Of a stretch of DNA of 64,000 bases, positions 17,613 through 27,299 are shown piece by piece. The translations under genes and the position numbers were made by a program. The notes beneath the pieces were generated by a model. That model worked only from the letters and a program-made list of their open reading frames with translations, ran no database searches and had not been told where the DNA came from. Source of the DNA: an uncultured Campylobacter sp. (GTDB taxonomy: Bacteria; Campylobacterota; Campylobacteria; Campylobacterales; Campylobacteraceae); NCBI RefSeq assembly GCF_938041645.1, contig NZ_CALIST010000033.1, forward strand, positions 1-64,000. The letters are read 5' to 3'. Position 1 is the stretch's first letter. The number at the start of each line of letters is the position of its first letter.

Positions 17613-18958
17613 TGCTCGCCTCCTTCATTTGGATTTGCAAAGCGGCGCATAGTAGCGAGTGTTGCGTTAAAATACGCACTAGAAAGATTTGCTCCCTTTA
17701 AATTTACGCTCGTAATAGCAAAATTCGCATCTGTTAAACCCGTACTGGCGCAATTTGCGTTTTTTGGCTTAACGTTCATAAAGAAGGAATTTGTAACCTT
17801 GAAATTTATAATTGTGGGGTTCAAACCGACAAAATCTTTGCGGCTAGCTTTTTGAGCGAAATTTTTCTTGCAAACGCTCGCGCGCGTAAAATTTAACGTA
17901 GAATTTGTGCTAGTGGAATTTTTATCTAGCGGATTTTTCTCATTAAAGATTATCTTTGCGTGCGTCGAATCTAAATTTATATGACGTGCACCGCAAAAGC
18001 TCATCAAGGAATTCTCGCTGGTAAATAAGGAATTTTTATCGTTAAAGCTCCGCGCAAAATTTGGCGTGAAATTCGTGCCGATGTGATTTTTGTCGGAAGG
18101 ATTTTTACCACCGAAGCTTAATTTGGAATTCCGCCCGTTTAAATTAGCGCTACAGTTTTGTTCCGCAAAATTTTGAGCGGAGTTCTGCATGGAATTCTCC
18201 CCATCAAATCCATGCGCGCAATTCACACTACCGCAAGCACCTAGCTTTGCGACGCGCTTAATATGCCTGCCGCCCGCAAAATCGGTACTAAAAAATGCCC
18301 TAATCATATCTTCGATCACCAGCGCGCCCATCAATCGCTCGCCGAAGGCTAGGACGTTGGCGTCGTTGTGCTCTCTAGCCAGCCGCGCACTCGTCACGTC
18401 ATGACACAGCGCGCAGCGGATGTGAGCGTGACGGTTTGCGGCGATGCTGATACCGATGCCCGTACCGCAAATCAAAACACCGTAAATGCCGTAGTCGGTG
18501 GAATTTAAAATTTTATCTTTGCTCACATTCGAGCTTACGGCTGCGTTTACGCTGATAGTCATGCTTTCGCTAGCGTTAAAATTTTGACGACTAGTGTTTT
18601 TGGCAGCGTTAAAATTTTCATTTTTCCCACTACATTGCACAGCGTCGTTAAAATTTCCGCAGCCGTTTATACTTGCGCCGAAATTTTCACTGCCGCCTGC
18701 TTCGGAATTTTCCGCGGCTGCAGCGGAATTTATGCCGTCGTTTTCTTTAAAATTTTCACTTCGCGCGCAAGCTTCACATTCGGCTAAAATTTTATCCGCC
18801 AACGTGTTCGCAAAATCGGGATAGTCCACGCTCGCTTCGGCACTATGCGTGCCAAGATCGACTGCTTCGTAACCTAAAGCGGCGAGCGCTTTTTTGGCTT
18901 GCTCTTTGGCATGAAAGCCCGCATGATCGCTCGCTATGAAAATTTTATTTATTTGCAT
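17609..18958 (-). CDS. rpiB: ribose-5-phosphate isomerase B with large extra segments
   Basis: RpiB interconverts ribose-5-P and ribulose-5-P and is normally about 150 aa; this frame has 449. The conserved parts are residues 1-61 (ASDHAGFHAKE, DLGTHSAEASVDYPDFA) and about 154-240 (LICGTGIGISIAANR with catalytic Cys164, CHDVTSARLAREHNDANVLA, GGRHIKRV). Between them is an extra Asn/Ser/Ala-rich segment of about 90 residues (18500-18775), and a tail of about 210 residues (17609-18238) is equally low in complexity. The reading frame is intact through both. The underlying DNA is full of GAATTT-type words. Its stop overlaps the next gene. Whether the enzyme is active is unknown. Confidence 0.9.
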   Translation of the reverse strand: MQINKIFIASDHAGFHAKEQAKKALAALGYEAVDLGTHSAEASVDYPDFANTLADKILAECEACARSENFKENDGINSAAAAENSEAGGSENFGASINGCGNFNDAVQCSGKNENFNAAKNTSRQNFNASESMTISVNAAVSSNVSKDKILNSTDYGIYGVLICGTGIGISIAANRHAHIRCALCHDVTSARLAREHNDANVLAFGERLMGALVIEDMIRAFFSTDFAGGRHIKRVAKLGACGSVNCAHGFDGENSMQNSAQNFAEQNCSANLNGRNSKLSFGGKNPSDKNHIGTNFTPNFARSFNDKNSLFTSENSLMSFCGARHINLDSTHAKIIFNEKNPLDKNSTSTNSTLNFTRASVCKKNFAQKASRKDFVGLNPTIINFKVTNSFFMNVKPKNANCASTGLTDANFAITSVNLKGANLSSAYFNATLATMRRFANPNEGGEQ

Positions 18959-18967
18959 TGCCGCTCC

Positions 18968-19813
18968 TTATTTTTGCTCATAGATTAGGCTCTCGTCGTT
19001 TTGCAAGGTATCGACGAAGCGCCCGATACGCTCCCAGCGGATCTTGCGATCGGCGTCAATACTAAAATAGGTAAACCATGGCTTGCCGACGATCAGACGA
19101 TAAGGTACCGGACCCCAGAAGCGGCTATCGGCGGAATTATTTCGATTATCACCTATCATAAAATACTCATCCTGCGGCACTTTGATGTAAAAGGCATTGA
19201 AGCTTATCCCCGCAGCTTCGAAGCTATGAGGAATTTCACTTAAACTAATGGGCTTCATAGAAAATTCACCCTTCTCAAGTGCGATTTTGACATTTGTTAG
19301 CATTGAGTTTCTAGCATTAGGGTCGTAGTGAATGCCCTTAAATTTATACGGCTCTTTGACATATTTTTCGCCACCTAAAATCACAATGTCGCGAGCATCG
19401 TAGTTTGCGGCAATGAACTCGTCGCCTTCATGTGGACGAAGGTAGAAATTATTCAGATCAAATATCACCTCGTCGCCACCTACGGCAAAATTTCGCTTTA
19501 CAAAGTGCATTTTTTCATTAAGCGGATAGCGAAAAACCACGATGTCGCCGCGTTTCGGACCCTCGCCACGGATGATATGCCCATCTCCGTCGCTATCAGG
19601 AGCTACCTGCCACTCTACAAAGGGAATATGCGGAGTCGGGATGCCGTAGCTAAATTTTTTAACGAATAAAAAATCACCCTCCAAAAGCGTAGTGCGCATC
19701 GATCCACTAGGGATCACGAAGGCTTGCGCCACAAAAAGAATGACGAATAAAACGACGATGACCGTCCCCGTCCAACTTGATAAAAAGTGATAAATTTTGC
19801 TTAGTATTTTCAT
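18968..19813 (-). CDS. lepB: signal peptidase I
   Basis: The 281-aa membrane protease removes signal peptides. After one N-terminal membrane helix (about 14-31) come IPSGSM with the catalytic Ser38, then the Lys-containing box VKRNFAVGGDE, and the C-terminal GDNRNNSADSRFWGPVP box. The start codon directly abuts the folD stop. An rpiB start lies 9 bp after its stop. Confidence 0.96.
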   Translation of the reverse strand: MKILSKIYHFLSSWTGTVIVVLFVILFVAQAFVIPSGSMRTTLLEGDFLFVKKFSYGIPTPHIPFVEWQVAPDSDGDGHIIRGEGPKRGDIVVFRYPLNEKMHFVKRNFAVGGDEVIFDLNNFYLRPHEGDEFIAANYDARDIVILGGEKYVKEPYKFKGIHYDPNARNSMLTNVKIALEKGEFSMKPISLSEIPHSFEAAGISFNAFYIKVPQDEYFMIGDNRNNSADSRFWGPVPYRLIVGKPWFTYFSIDADRKIRWERIGRFVDTLQNDESLIYEQK

Positions 19814-20671
19814 TTAGGCTCTTTGTCTTAAGCGATTTTTCGCCGATTTTATCGTATTGCTCAAAAGCATCGCAATCGTCATCGGCCCCACGCCTCCTGG
19901 CACTGGAGTAATTAACGAGCATTTTGGCGCTACCGCGTCAAAATCGACGTCGCCCCTTAGCTTGCCATCTTCACCGCGATTTATCCCTACATCGATCACT
20001 ACCGCGCCTTGTTTTATCATATCGGCGCCCACAAAATGCGCCTTACCGACCGCCGCGACCAAAATGTCGGCGTCTGCGCAAATCCGCTTTAAGTCTTTCG
20101 TCTTGCTATGAGCGATAGTGACGGTGGCGTCGGCATTTAGCAGCAGGCTCGCCATCGGCTTTCCGACGATATTGCTGCGGCCCAGCACGACGGCGTTTTT
20201 ACCCGCTATCTGCACGCCGTATTCCTCAAGCAGGCGCATCACGCCAAGCGGAGTACAAGGCACAAAACCGTCCGCAAGCCCGCTAGTAAGCTTGCCTACG
20301 TTTATCGCGCTAAATCCGTCCACGTCCTTTTGCGGGCTTATTTTTTCTAAAATTTTATTCGTATCAATGTGCTTTGGAAGCGGCAGCTGCACCAAGATGC
20401 CGTCGATGCTTTCGTCCTCGTTTAAATTTTCTATCAGTTCTAAAAGCGCCGCCTCGCCCACGTCGGAGCTCAAGCGGTGCGCTACGGAGCGGATCCCACA
20501 GGCGGCGCAGGCTTTTTCCTTGCTCGCGACATAGGTCTTGCTCGCCGCGTCCTCGCCCACCAAAATGACCGCCAGCGCGGGCTTTACGCCCTTTGCGGCA
20601 AGATCCGAAGCGGCCGATTTGATCTCATCTTTTACCTTCGCGCTTATGCTTTTGCCGTCGATTAAAGTCAT
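19814..20671 (-). CDS. folD: methylenetetrahydrofolate dehydrogenase/cyclohydrolase
   Basis: The 285-aa bifunctional enzyme interconverts 5,10-methylene-THF and 10-formyl-THF using NADP. Motifs are VGEDAASKTYVASKEKAC, DGILVQLPLPKHID, PQKDVDGF, GRSNIVGKPMA and the C-terminal TPVPGGVGPMTIAMLL. It is the first gene of the folD-lepB-rpiB-80aa-apt-dedA-pepA-ychF string. The ATG follows AAAGGC. Confidence 0.97.
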   Translation of the reverse strand: MTLIDGKSISAKVKDEIKSAASDLAAKGVKPALAVILVGEDAASKTYVASKEKACAACGIRSVAHRLSSDVGEAALLELIENLNEDESIDGILVQLPLPKHIDTNKILEKISPQKDVDGFSAINVGKLTSGLADGFVPCTPLGVMRLLEEYGVQIAGKNAVVLGRSNIVGKPMASLLLNADATVTIAHSKTKDLKRICADADILVAAVGKAHFVGADMIKQGAVVIDVGINRGEDGKLRGDVDFDAVAPKCSLITPVPGGVGPMTIAMLLSNTIKSAKNRLRQRA

Positions 20672-20972
20672 TTAAAGCCTTTTTGAGAAATAGGGAATGT
20701 TACCCTAAAATTTATAAAATTTAGATTTATTTCGCGGGATTTATGGGAATTTGAAAGAATTTTAAAAAGAATTTCGTCCTGCTCAAATAAGCCTAAATTT
20801 TATCGTCATTATAGACGGACAAACGCCTTGGCGCCGCTACGCTCAGGCCGAGACGCTGCTAAGGCTCGTATTGCAGGCTTGAGAACTTTTGTCCACGAAT
20901 GAGCAAAAACTACAATGTTTCCATTTTCTCGCCATTAAACGTCTCGTATCGTCGCCCGCCGCGCAATATACG
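20672..20972. other. 301-bp gap upstream of folD
   Basis: AT-rich near folD and more GC-rich from 20820. Short frames on both strands look non-coding; no RNA gene is recognised. It presumably holds the folD promoter. Confidence 0.5.
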
Positions 20973-21110
20973 CTATGCGTAATAGTAGCCTGTATAATGG
21001 TGGCTCGGTGCCTTATTTTGCTCTGGCTTTGGGACATCTTGCGGTCTGCTCCTAGAGCAGCCGCATATAAACAGCGCCGCACACAGAAATAAAACGATCT
21101 TTTGCACCAT
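20973..21110 (-). CDS. small lipoprotein (45 aa)
   Basis: The frame starts at the ATG at 21110 with AAAAGGATAT upstream. It encodes a basic start, a hydrophobic stretch and a lipobox-like ICGC ending at Cys18, then a short polar tail rich in Pro, Gln, His and Tyr ending YYYA. The layout fits a small outer-membrane lipoprotein. No family is recognised. The gene stands alone between folD and the LolC/E permease. It is short, so the confidence rests on the ribosome site plus the lipobox. Confidence 0.6.
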   Translation of the reverse strand: MVQKIVLFLCAALFICGCSRSRPQDVPKPEQNKAPSHHYTGYYYA

Positions 21111-21462
21111 ATATCCTTTTCAAAATTTTTATAATTTTATCTTTGATTGGTTGCAAAATTTCATAAAATTTTTCAAAGCACTCATAAAAATTTTATCCCC
21201 TTTGAAATTTAAAATTTTGGCGAATTCTAACGACACAAATTTCGTCAAAATTTAGGCTTCGCGCAGCTTACAATCTCACTAAAAAATTAAAATTCTGGCG
21301 ACGCAAATCGTATTTAGTGCAATTTTACACGATGCGCGTCGTTCAAGGTCGTGTAGCTTCTGTCTTGCGCGCCGAAATGCCGCGCAAAACACACTGCTAA
21401 ATACAACCGCGCCGCTTTGGAATTTTAAAATTTCGCCGAATTTTAAAGAGCCGCGTTTAAAT
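21111..21462. other. 352-bp non-coding gap
   Basis: AT-rich with repeated AAATTTT-type words and one GC-rich patch (21325-21390). No gene or RNA is recognised. Confidence 0.5.
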
Positions 21463-22653
21463 TTACTCGTTGCGCAGTGTTTGCAATACGTCGATCTGCG
21501 TGGCTTTTTTGGCCGGATACCATGACGAAAGCGCTACGATAAGCACCGCGCCGATTAAAATCATCGCCAAATCGCCTAGCGAAAGCTCCATCGGCAGCTT
21601 CGAGCTTCCGTAAACGTCGGCCGGCAGATTTACGATGTCGAAGCTTCCGAGCAGCCATACGCCAAATAGGCCCAAAATAAGCCCGAATATGATGCCGCCG
21701 CCGCCGATCGTGGCTCCGAGCGCGAAAAAGGTCCTTTTAACCTCCTTTTTGCTCGCACCCAGGCTAAGTAAAAGCGCGATCTCTTGGCGACGGTTCATCA
21801 CGGTCATCAGAAGCGAACTTACGATATTTAGGCTCGCGACCAGGATTATTAGCATCAGCACGATGAAAAGCGCGCGCTTTTCAAGCGCAAGGGCACTGAA
21901 AAAATTGCCGTTTTGCTGCCACCAGCCTACGGCGCTAGCACCGCTAGGAAGGCTTTTTTTGATGCGCTCCAGGTCCTTAAACGGATCGTTTGAAAAAACA
22001 TGCACGCCGTCGAATGTTCCCTCGTCGTAGCCCAAAATTTTGGCTAGATCGCTCGCATCCGCGTAAGAATACGCCTTGTCGTAGGCGATGAGCCCCGAGC
22101 TGAAATCCGCGCGCACATCAAAACGCTTCATCTTGGGGATTAGCGCAAAGCCGCCCGGATCGCTCTTCGTAAAGATCATCGTGATCTTGCTGCCCTCATC
22201 CAGCATAAACTCGTCCTTGATCCCGCGCCCTATCATGATGCCGTAGTCCGTTAGATTGGCGTCTTTGGCGCCTGCTGCGACGACGGAGTTGATGCGCTTT
22301 TCGTCGTTTAAATTTACGCCGAAAATCAGCCCGCCCTCGAGCTTCTCGCCGCTTTTAGCGATAACTTGCGAGCTAATATACGGGCTAAAGATCAAATCGG
22401 GAAAGTCCGCCCGCAGTCCCTCCACGTCGTCTTTTGAAATACCGCCGCGAAAATGGCTGTGGATCGTGATCGGGTAATTCATCGTAAAGAGCTTGCGCTC
22501 GAATTCTTTATCAAAGCCGTTCATTATCGCCATTGCGACGATGAGCACCGTAAGCCCCACGCCGACGCCCAAGAACGCAAGCAGCGCCGAAAGCGTAATG
22601 AAGGGCTGAGAGCGGTCGAATCTGAGATATTTGAATAATAAATACTTTACCAA
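21463..22653 (-). CDS. lipoprotein-releasing ABC transporter permease (LolC/LolE type)
   Basis: With the TTG at 22653 the product has 396 aa. This start has AAGGA seven bases upstream; a GTG eight codons earlier has none. One N-terminal membrane helix (about 20-43) is followed by a large periplasmic MacB-like domain (about 50-255) and three C-terminal helices with the FtsX-type motif MNRRQEIALLLSLGASKKEV. LolC/E proteins extract lipoproteins from the inner membrane and pass them to LolA, whose gene lies 3.5 kb away beyond secA. No LolD ATPase is next to it. Confidence 0.88.
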   Translation of the reverse strand: MVKYLLFKYLRFDRSQPFITLSALLAFLGVGVGLTVLIVAMAIMNGFDKEFERKLFTMNYPITIHSHFRGGISKDDVEGLRADFPDLIFSPYISSQVIAKSGEKLEGGLIFGVNLNDEKRINSVVAAGAKDANLTDYGIMIGRGIKDEFMLDEGSKITMIFTKSDPGGFALIPKMKRFDVRADFSSGLIAYDKAYSYADASDLAKILGYDEGTFDGVHVFSNDPFKDLERIKKSLPSGASAVGWWQQNGNFFSALALEKRALFIVLMLIILVASLNIVSSLLMTVMNRRQEIALLLSLGASKKEVKRTFFALGATIGGGGIIFGLILGLFGVWLLGSFDIVNLPADVYGSSKLPMELSLGDLAMILIGAVLIVALSSWYPAKKATQIDVLQTLRNE

Positions 22654-23415
22654 AAAGCCGTCCTTGTAAAATTTCACATAAAATTTAGCGCTAAATTATA
22701 TGTGAAATTTTAAGTATTTTGGAATTTTAAAATTCCAAAAACGGGTTTTGCGGCGTCAAATATAGAAGCTCCAGCGAATTTTGAAAATTTAAAATCGCGC
22801 CGAAATCTATTTATACGCAATGAAATTTGCCCCCAATATATCCGATACGGCAAATCAAACATATCGTCTTGCCAAAACCTCGAAATTTTAAACCCGAATT
22901 ATAAATTTTAAAATTTCAAACGCCTTAAAATTTTAAAATTTTAGAAATTTAAAACTTTTTTAGAATTTTGAAATTCTTAAAATTTAAAAAGCGGATTTCG
23001 CTTAAAAAGCTCGCTCGTAATCGCATAATTTAAAATTTTAAATGCGCACAGTATCCTAGCAGCGCACTAAATTTAAGTATCACGCGCTGATTGGCTTGCG
23101 TTTTGCCGCACGGTGCGCCGCAACAGCGCCATGAAAATATGCGGCAAAGTATCAGGCATATTTTGAAATTTTACAATTTCAAACTAAAATTCCGCCCCAT
23201 CGCGCAGCTTCGCGCGCCGTCCGCGCCGCCTCACAATCAAACTCTTTTAAAATTTCCGTCCGCACCGCCTCGCGATCAAGCCTCTTTAAAATTTTATGAC
23301 GCCTTTCGCCCTCGACCGATCCGCTAAATACAAAAGCAAGATCGAGAAGCGCCGATTGCGCAATGCTCGCAATCAAGATCACCGATCGCGCGATACTTAC
23401 GACCAATCGCCGCGC
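22654..23415. repeat. 762-bp gap rich in AAATTT palindromes
   Basis: No gene is supported. The part from 22680 to 23050 is a dense series of AATTTTAAAATT-type words, including a 16-bp palindrome (22682-22697) and a 24-bp perfect palindrome (22717-22740). From 23090 the DNA is GC-richer, with short frames of Arg/Pro-rich character and no ribosome sites. Confidence 0.5.
22717..22740. repeat. 24-bp perfect palindrome
   Basis: Centred between 22728 and 22729 on the core AATTTTAAAATT, flanked by GG/CC and T4/A4. It could form a hairpin only with strained loops, so it is more likely a repeat unit or protein site than a terminator. Confidence 0.6.
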
Positions 23416-26034
23416 CTACCTTGCAAAGCCGCCTTTTTTCGGACCGCCCTTGCCGTGGCAGTCTTTGTATTTTTTGCCGCTACCGCAAGGGCAAGGATCG
23501 TTGCGCTTAGGCTTTTTGTCGCCAAACTCGTCTGAGCCTTTTAGCTGCGCTTCATTCGTGCTTGCGGCGGCGAGTTCTTTGGCGTTTGAGCTCTCCATGC
23601 GCTCCTGCATCGCGCGCTGTTCGGCTTCGATCTCCTCCCTAGATTTAAACTGGATCGAATGCAGCAAGCGGATGCTGTCGGATTTGAGGCGCATTACAAG
23701 CTCCATAAAAAGATTGTAGCTCTCCTTTTTATACTCTGTAAGCGGGTCTTTGTGGTTGTAGCCGCGAAGTCCGATGCCCGCTTTTAGGATATCCATCTGA
23801 TACAGATGCTCCCGCCAGTCACGATCGACGATCTGCAGATAAAGCATCTTTTCGATACTTTTGCGCTGCTGCGGATCGATCGGCGCCATCTTGTTTTCAT
23901 ACGAAACGGCAAGCGCGCCGATGATCTTTTCTTTCAGCTCTTTGAAATCATCGACCTTCTCAAGCTCGCTGTTTTCGAGTACCTCGCCCGTTTCTTGAGC
24001 GATTTTGGCGACAATCGGGAATTTATCGATCTCTTTGATATTTACGCCGTCGAAAATTTCAAGCTCCTCAAGCACGCTAGAGATGTACTCCTCGCGGTTT
24101 TGGATGATTTTATCTTTCAGATCGTAGTCGGGATCCAAAAGCTCGTTGCGATATTTATAGATCGTCTTGCGTTGCTCGTTTGCGACGTCGTCGTATTCTA
24201 GGATATTTTTACGCGCTTCAAAATGCAAGCTCTCGACTTTTTTCTGCGCGTTCTCTACTGCGCGCGAAACCATGCCTGATTCGATATGCTCGCCATCTTT
24301 TAGCCCTAAGCGATCCATGATATTTTTAATCTTATCGCTACCGAAAATTCTAAGCAGGTTATCCTCCAAGCTTAAGAAAAATCTACTCTCGCCGGGATCG
24401 CCCTGACGTCCGCTTCGACCGCGGAGCTGATTATCGATACGGCGACTTTCGTGACGCTCGGTACCTAAAATATACAGCCCGCCCAAAGCGCGCACTTCGT
24501 CGTCTATGCGGATATCCACGCCGCGTCCCGCCATATTCGTAGCGATCGTAACTGCGCCCTTTACGCCCGCGTCTTTGATGATCTGCGCCTCGCGCTCGTG
24601 ATTTTTGGCGTTTAGCACGGAGTGCGCGATGTTTTCTTTAACCAAAAGCTCGTGCAGCTTCTCGCTCTTTTCAATCGACGCCGTACCCACTAGCACGGGC
24701 TGACCTTTAGAATTTAGCCGCTTGATCTCATTTATGACGGCATCAAATTTCTCGCGCTCGGTTTTGTAGATAAGATCGTTTTGATCCTTTCTGATAACCG
24801 GCACATTCGTAGGGATAGAGACCACTTCGAGTTTGTAAATTTGAGAAAATTCCGTTGCTTCCGTCTGTGCCGTACCCGTCATACCGGCGAGTTTTTCGTA
24901 AAGACGGAAGTAGTTTTGAAAGGTAATGTCGGCAAGGGTTTGGCTCTCCTCTTGGATCTGCACGCCCTCTTTTGCCTCAAGCGCCTGGTGCAAGCCTTCG
25001 CTGAATCTGCGCCCCTCGCTAAGACGACCCGTAAATTCATCTACGATTATGACCTGTCCGTCGCGCACGACATAGTGCACGTCTTTTTCAAATAGATAAT
25101 TCGCCTTAAGTGCTTGATCAAGGTAGTGGCTAAGCACTGCATTTTCAAGGCTATAGAGGTTATCGACGCCAAAAAGCTTCTCGGCTTTTGAGATTCCTGC
25201 TTCTGTAATCAAAACGGCGCGGTTCTTCTCATCTACGGTAAAATCGCCCGTCGCCTTGCCTTTCGGATCTGCAGGCGCCTCGCCGCGGATCATCGCACGC
25301 GCCACTTCGTTTGCCTTGACGTAGCCGTCTAGAGTGCGATTCGTAGGACCTGAGATGATGAGCGGCGTCCTGGCTTCGTCAATTAAAATACTATCAACTT
25401 CATCGACGATTACGAAATGATGCCCGCGCTGCACCTTTTCATCCGCGCTAAATTTCATATTATCGCGCAGATAGTCAAAGCCAAACTCGTTGTTTGTGCC
25501 ATAAGTGATGTCGCACGCGTATGCAGCCTTGCGCTTGGCGTCATCGTATTCGCCGCCTACGATCACACCGGTACTAAGCCCTAAAAATTCATATAGCTCG
25601 CCCATCTGTGCGGCATCGCGCTTAGCTAGGTAGTCGTTTACGGTTACGACATGCACACCCTTGCCCTCCATCGCATTTAGCACTACCGCCAAAGTCGCTA
25701 CGAGGGTCTTTCCTTCGCCCGTTTTCATCTCGGCAATCGCGCCGTCGTTTAGCACCAAACCGCCTATCAGCTGAACGTCGAAGTGGCGCATATTTAGCAC
25801 TCTTTTGCCCGCCTCTCGCACGATAGCAAATACTTCGTTAAGCACGTCATCCGTGCTCTTTTCGCCCGCGCGAACTTGCGCTCTTAACGCTTCAAATTCC
25901 GCCTTAAGCGCCGCATCGTCCATCGCCGCGTAGTTTTCTTCAAGCGCACTGACCTGTGCTGCGCGCTTGGCGTATTGTTTGACGATCCTATCGTTTTTAG
26001 TACCAAAAATCCCGTGGATGACCTTTTTAAACAT
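23416..26034 (-). CDS. secA: preprotein translocase ATPase SecA
   Basis: The 872-aa motor drives proteins through SecYEG. I start at the ATG at 26034 (MFKKVIHGIFG), which has TAAGG upstream; the frame runs 14 codons further. The Walker A motif MKTGEGKT, the DEVDSILIDEARTPLIISG box, helicase motifs (GTASIEKSE, GRSGRQGDPG) and the C-terminal zinc-binding SEC-C end (CPCGSGKKYKDCHG) are all present. It is convergent toward the LolC/E permease and divergent from lolA. Confidence 0.98.
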   Translation of the reverse strand: MFKKVIHGIFGTKNDRIVKQYAKRAAQVSALEENYAAMDDAALKAEFEALRAQVRAGEKSTDDVLNEVFAIVREAGKRVLNMRHFDVQLIGGLVLNDGAIAEMKTGEGKTLVATLAVVLNAMEGKGVHVVTVNDYLAKRDAAQMGELYEFLGLSTGVIVGGEYDDAKRKAAYACDITYGTNNEFGFDYLRDNMKFSADEKVQRGHHFVIVDEVDSILIDEARTPLIISGPTNRTLDGYVKANEVARAMIRGEAPADPKGKATGDFTVDEKNRAVLITEAGISKAEKLFGVDNLYSLENAVLSHYLDQALKANYLFEKDVHYVVRDGQVIIVDEFTGRLSEGRRFSEGLHQALEAKEGVQIQEESQTLADITFQNYFRLYEKLAGMTGTAQTEATEFSQIYKLEVVSIPTNVPVIRKDQNDLIYKTEREKFDAVINEIKRLNSKGQPVLVGTASIEKSEKLHELLVKENIAHSVLNAKNHEREAQIIKDAGVKGAVTIATNMAGRGVDIRIDDEVRALGGLYILGTERHESRRIDNQLRGRSGRQGDPGESRFFLSLEDNLLRIFGSDKIKNIMDRLGLKDGEHIESGMVSRAVENAQKKVESLHFEARKNILEYDDVANEQRKTIYKYRNELLDPDYDLKDKIIQNREEYISSVLEELEIFDGVNIKEIDKFPIVAKIAQETGEVLENSELEKVDDFKELKEKIIGALAVSYENKMAPIDPQQRKSIEKMLYLQIVDRDWREHLYQMDILKAGIGLRGYNHKDPLTEYKKESYNLFMELVMRLKSDSIRLLHSIQFKSREEIEAEQRAMQERMESSNAKELAAASTNEAQLKGSDEFGDKKPKRNDPCPCGSGKKYKDCHGKGGPKKGGFAR

Positions 26035-26115
26035 CTCAAACCTTAGTTTTAAAATTTTAACCGCGCATATTAACATATTTTTAGTTTCTATTTAATTAAA
26101 TCCTAGAAAAACGGC

Positions 26116-26121
26116 TATAAT
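26116..26121 (+). promoter_or_regulatory. -10 box of the lolA promoter
   Basis: TATAAT in the context GGCTATAATACGC lies 34 bases before the lolA ATG. No clear -35 is seen. Confidence 0.5.
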
Positions 26122-26154
26122 ACGCGCAAATTTTCAAAAATAAAGGCAAAATTT

Positions 26155-26667
26155 ATGAAAAAAACTCTTATTTCTTTAGCGGCAAGCTGCATTTTTGCAT
26201 TCGCAAGCGGGATAGAATTTAACACTCTGAGCGCAAATTTTTCGCAAACCGTGCAGAGCGACGATGCGAAAATCAGCTACGGCGGCGATTTTAGCGCCAC
26301 GAAAGAGCACGCCGTATGGCATTACAAGACCCCTACGATAAAAAATATATTTTTTAGCTTCACAAAGGTCGTCGTAATCGAGCCCGAACTCGAGCAGGCT
26401 ATCATCACGAATATCAAAGAAACGCCGAATTTAACCGCGATCCTAGCGAACGCGAAACCCAATAAAAACGGCGTTTATGAGGCGAGCTTCGACGACGTAA
26501 AATATCTCATCGAGATGAAGGGTGATCTACCGAGCAAGATCAGCTACACCGACAAAATGGACAATAAGGTCGTCATAAATCTAAGCAACGTCCGTAAAAA
26601 CGCGCCGGTAAATGAGGCGATCTTCAAGCCCTCGATCCCCAAAAACTACGACATCATCACGCAGTAG
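26155..26667 (+). CDS. lolA: outer-membrane lipoprotein carrier LolA
   Basis: The 170-aa periplasmic chaperone has a signal peptide (1-18, AFASG). The mature part begins IEFNTLSANFSQTV, the LolA start with its FxQ motif, and includes YGGDFSATKEHAVWHYKTP and a C-terminal IFKPSIPKNYDII. It carries lipoproteins from the LolC/E complex to the outer membrane. The phosphatase gene begins right at its stop codon. It is divergent from secA. Confidence 0.92.
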   Translation: MKKTLISLAASCIFAFASGIEFNTLSANFSQTVQSDDAKISYGGDFSATKEHAVWHYKTPTIKNIFFSFTKVVVIEPELEQAIITNIKETPNLTAILANAKPNKNGVYEASFDDVKYLIEMKGDLPSKISYTDKMDNKVVINLSNVRKNAPVNEAIFKPSIPKNYDIITQ

Positions 26668-27234
26668 GTGCGCGTGAGGCTACTTTTCGTCTGTCACGGC
26701 AACATCTGCCGCTCGCCAATGGCGCAATCCGTGATGCAAAATTTTATTAATCAAAGCAGCCTAAGTGCGCGCGTGAGCGTGGATTCTGCGGCGACGCACG
26801 CCGACGAGATCGGCTCGCCGCCCTACTACGAAACGCAGCGCGTGCTAAAAGAGCAAAAGGTGCCGCTCGTAGCGCATCGCGCCGTGCAGGTCACGCCCGC
26901 AGACTACGAGCGCTACGATCTGATACTTTGCATGGATGATGAAAATATGCACTCGCTGTGGCGAATTTTTCGCGGCAAGGATATGGCTAAGGTAAAATTT
27001 CTTTTGGAATTTAAAGAGGGAAATTTTACAGACTACACCGCGCTAAATTTTAAAGGCGCGCTAAAACAAGCCAGCTTAAATTTAAAAGGCGCCGGTTCAA
27101 ATTTAACCGCCTCCGAACGCCTACAAATCGCCGATCCCTACTACACGCGCGATTTTGAGCGCTGCTACGCAGATATCAAGCGTGGCTGCGAGGGACTTTT
27201 GCGATACATTAAAAATTCAGACGGAATTTGCTAA
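26668..27234 (+). CDS. low-molecular-weight protein-tyrosine phosphatase
   Basis: The 188-aa protein has the signature VCHGNICRS with nucleophile Cys9 and Arg15, and a later DPYYTRDFERCY that carries the general-acid Asp. It removes phosphate from tyrosine (in some relatives arginine or arsenate-type substrates). Members have about 150-160 residues; the excess lies at about 113-152 (27006-27125), where a Asn/Leu/Lys/Gly-rich stretch with AAATTTAAA-type DNA sits just before the DPYY motif. The GTG start directly follows the lolA stop; GTG six bases later is an alternative. Confidence 0.88.
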   Translation: MRVRLLFVCHGNICRSPMAQSVMQNFINQSSLSARVSVDSAATHADEIGSPPYYETQRVLKEQKVPLVAHRAVQVTPADYERYDLILCMDDENMHSLWRIFRGKDMAKVKFLLEFKEGNFTDYTALNFKGALKQASLNLKGAGSNLTASERLQIADPYYTRDFERCYADIKRGCEGLLRYIKNSDGIC

Positions 27235-27299
27235 AATTCGCGATTAAATTTTAGCGTCTTTAAAAAGGCGCGGCTTAAAGTGATAATTCAAGGAAAAAT

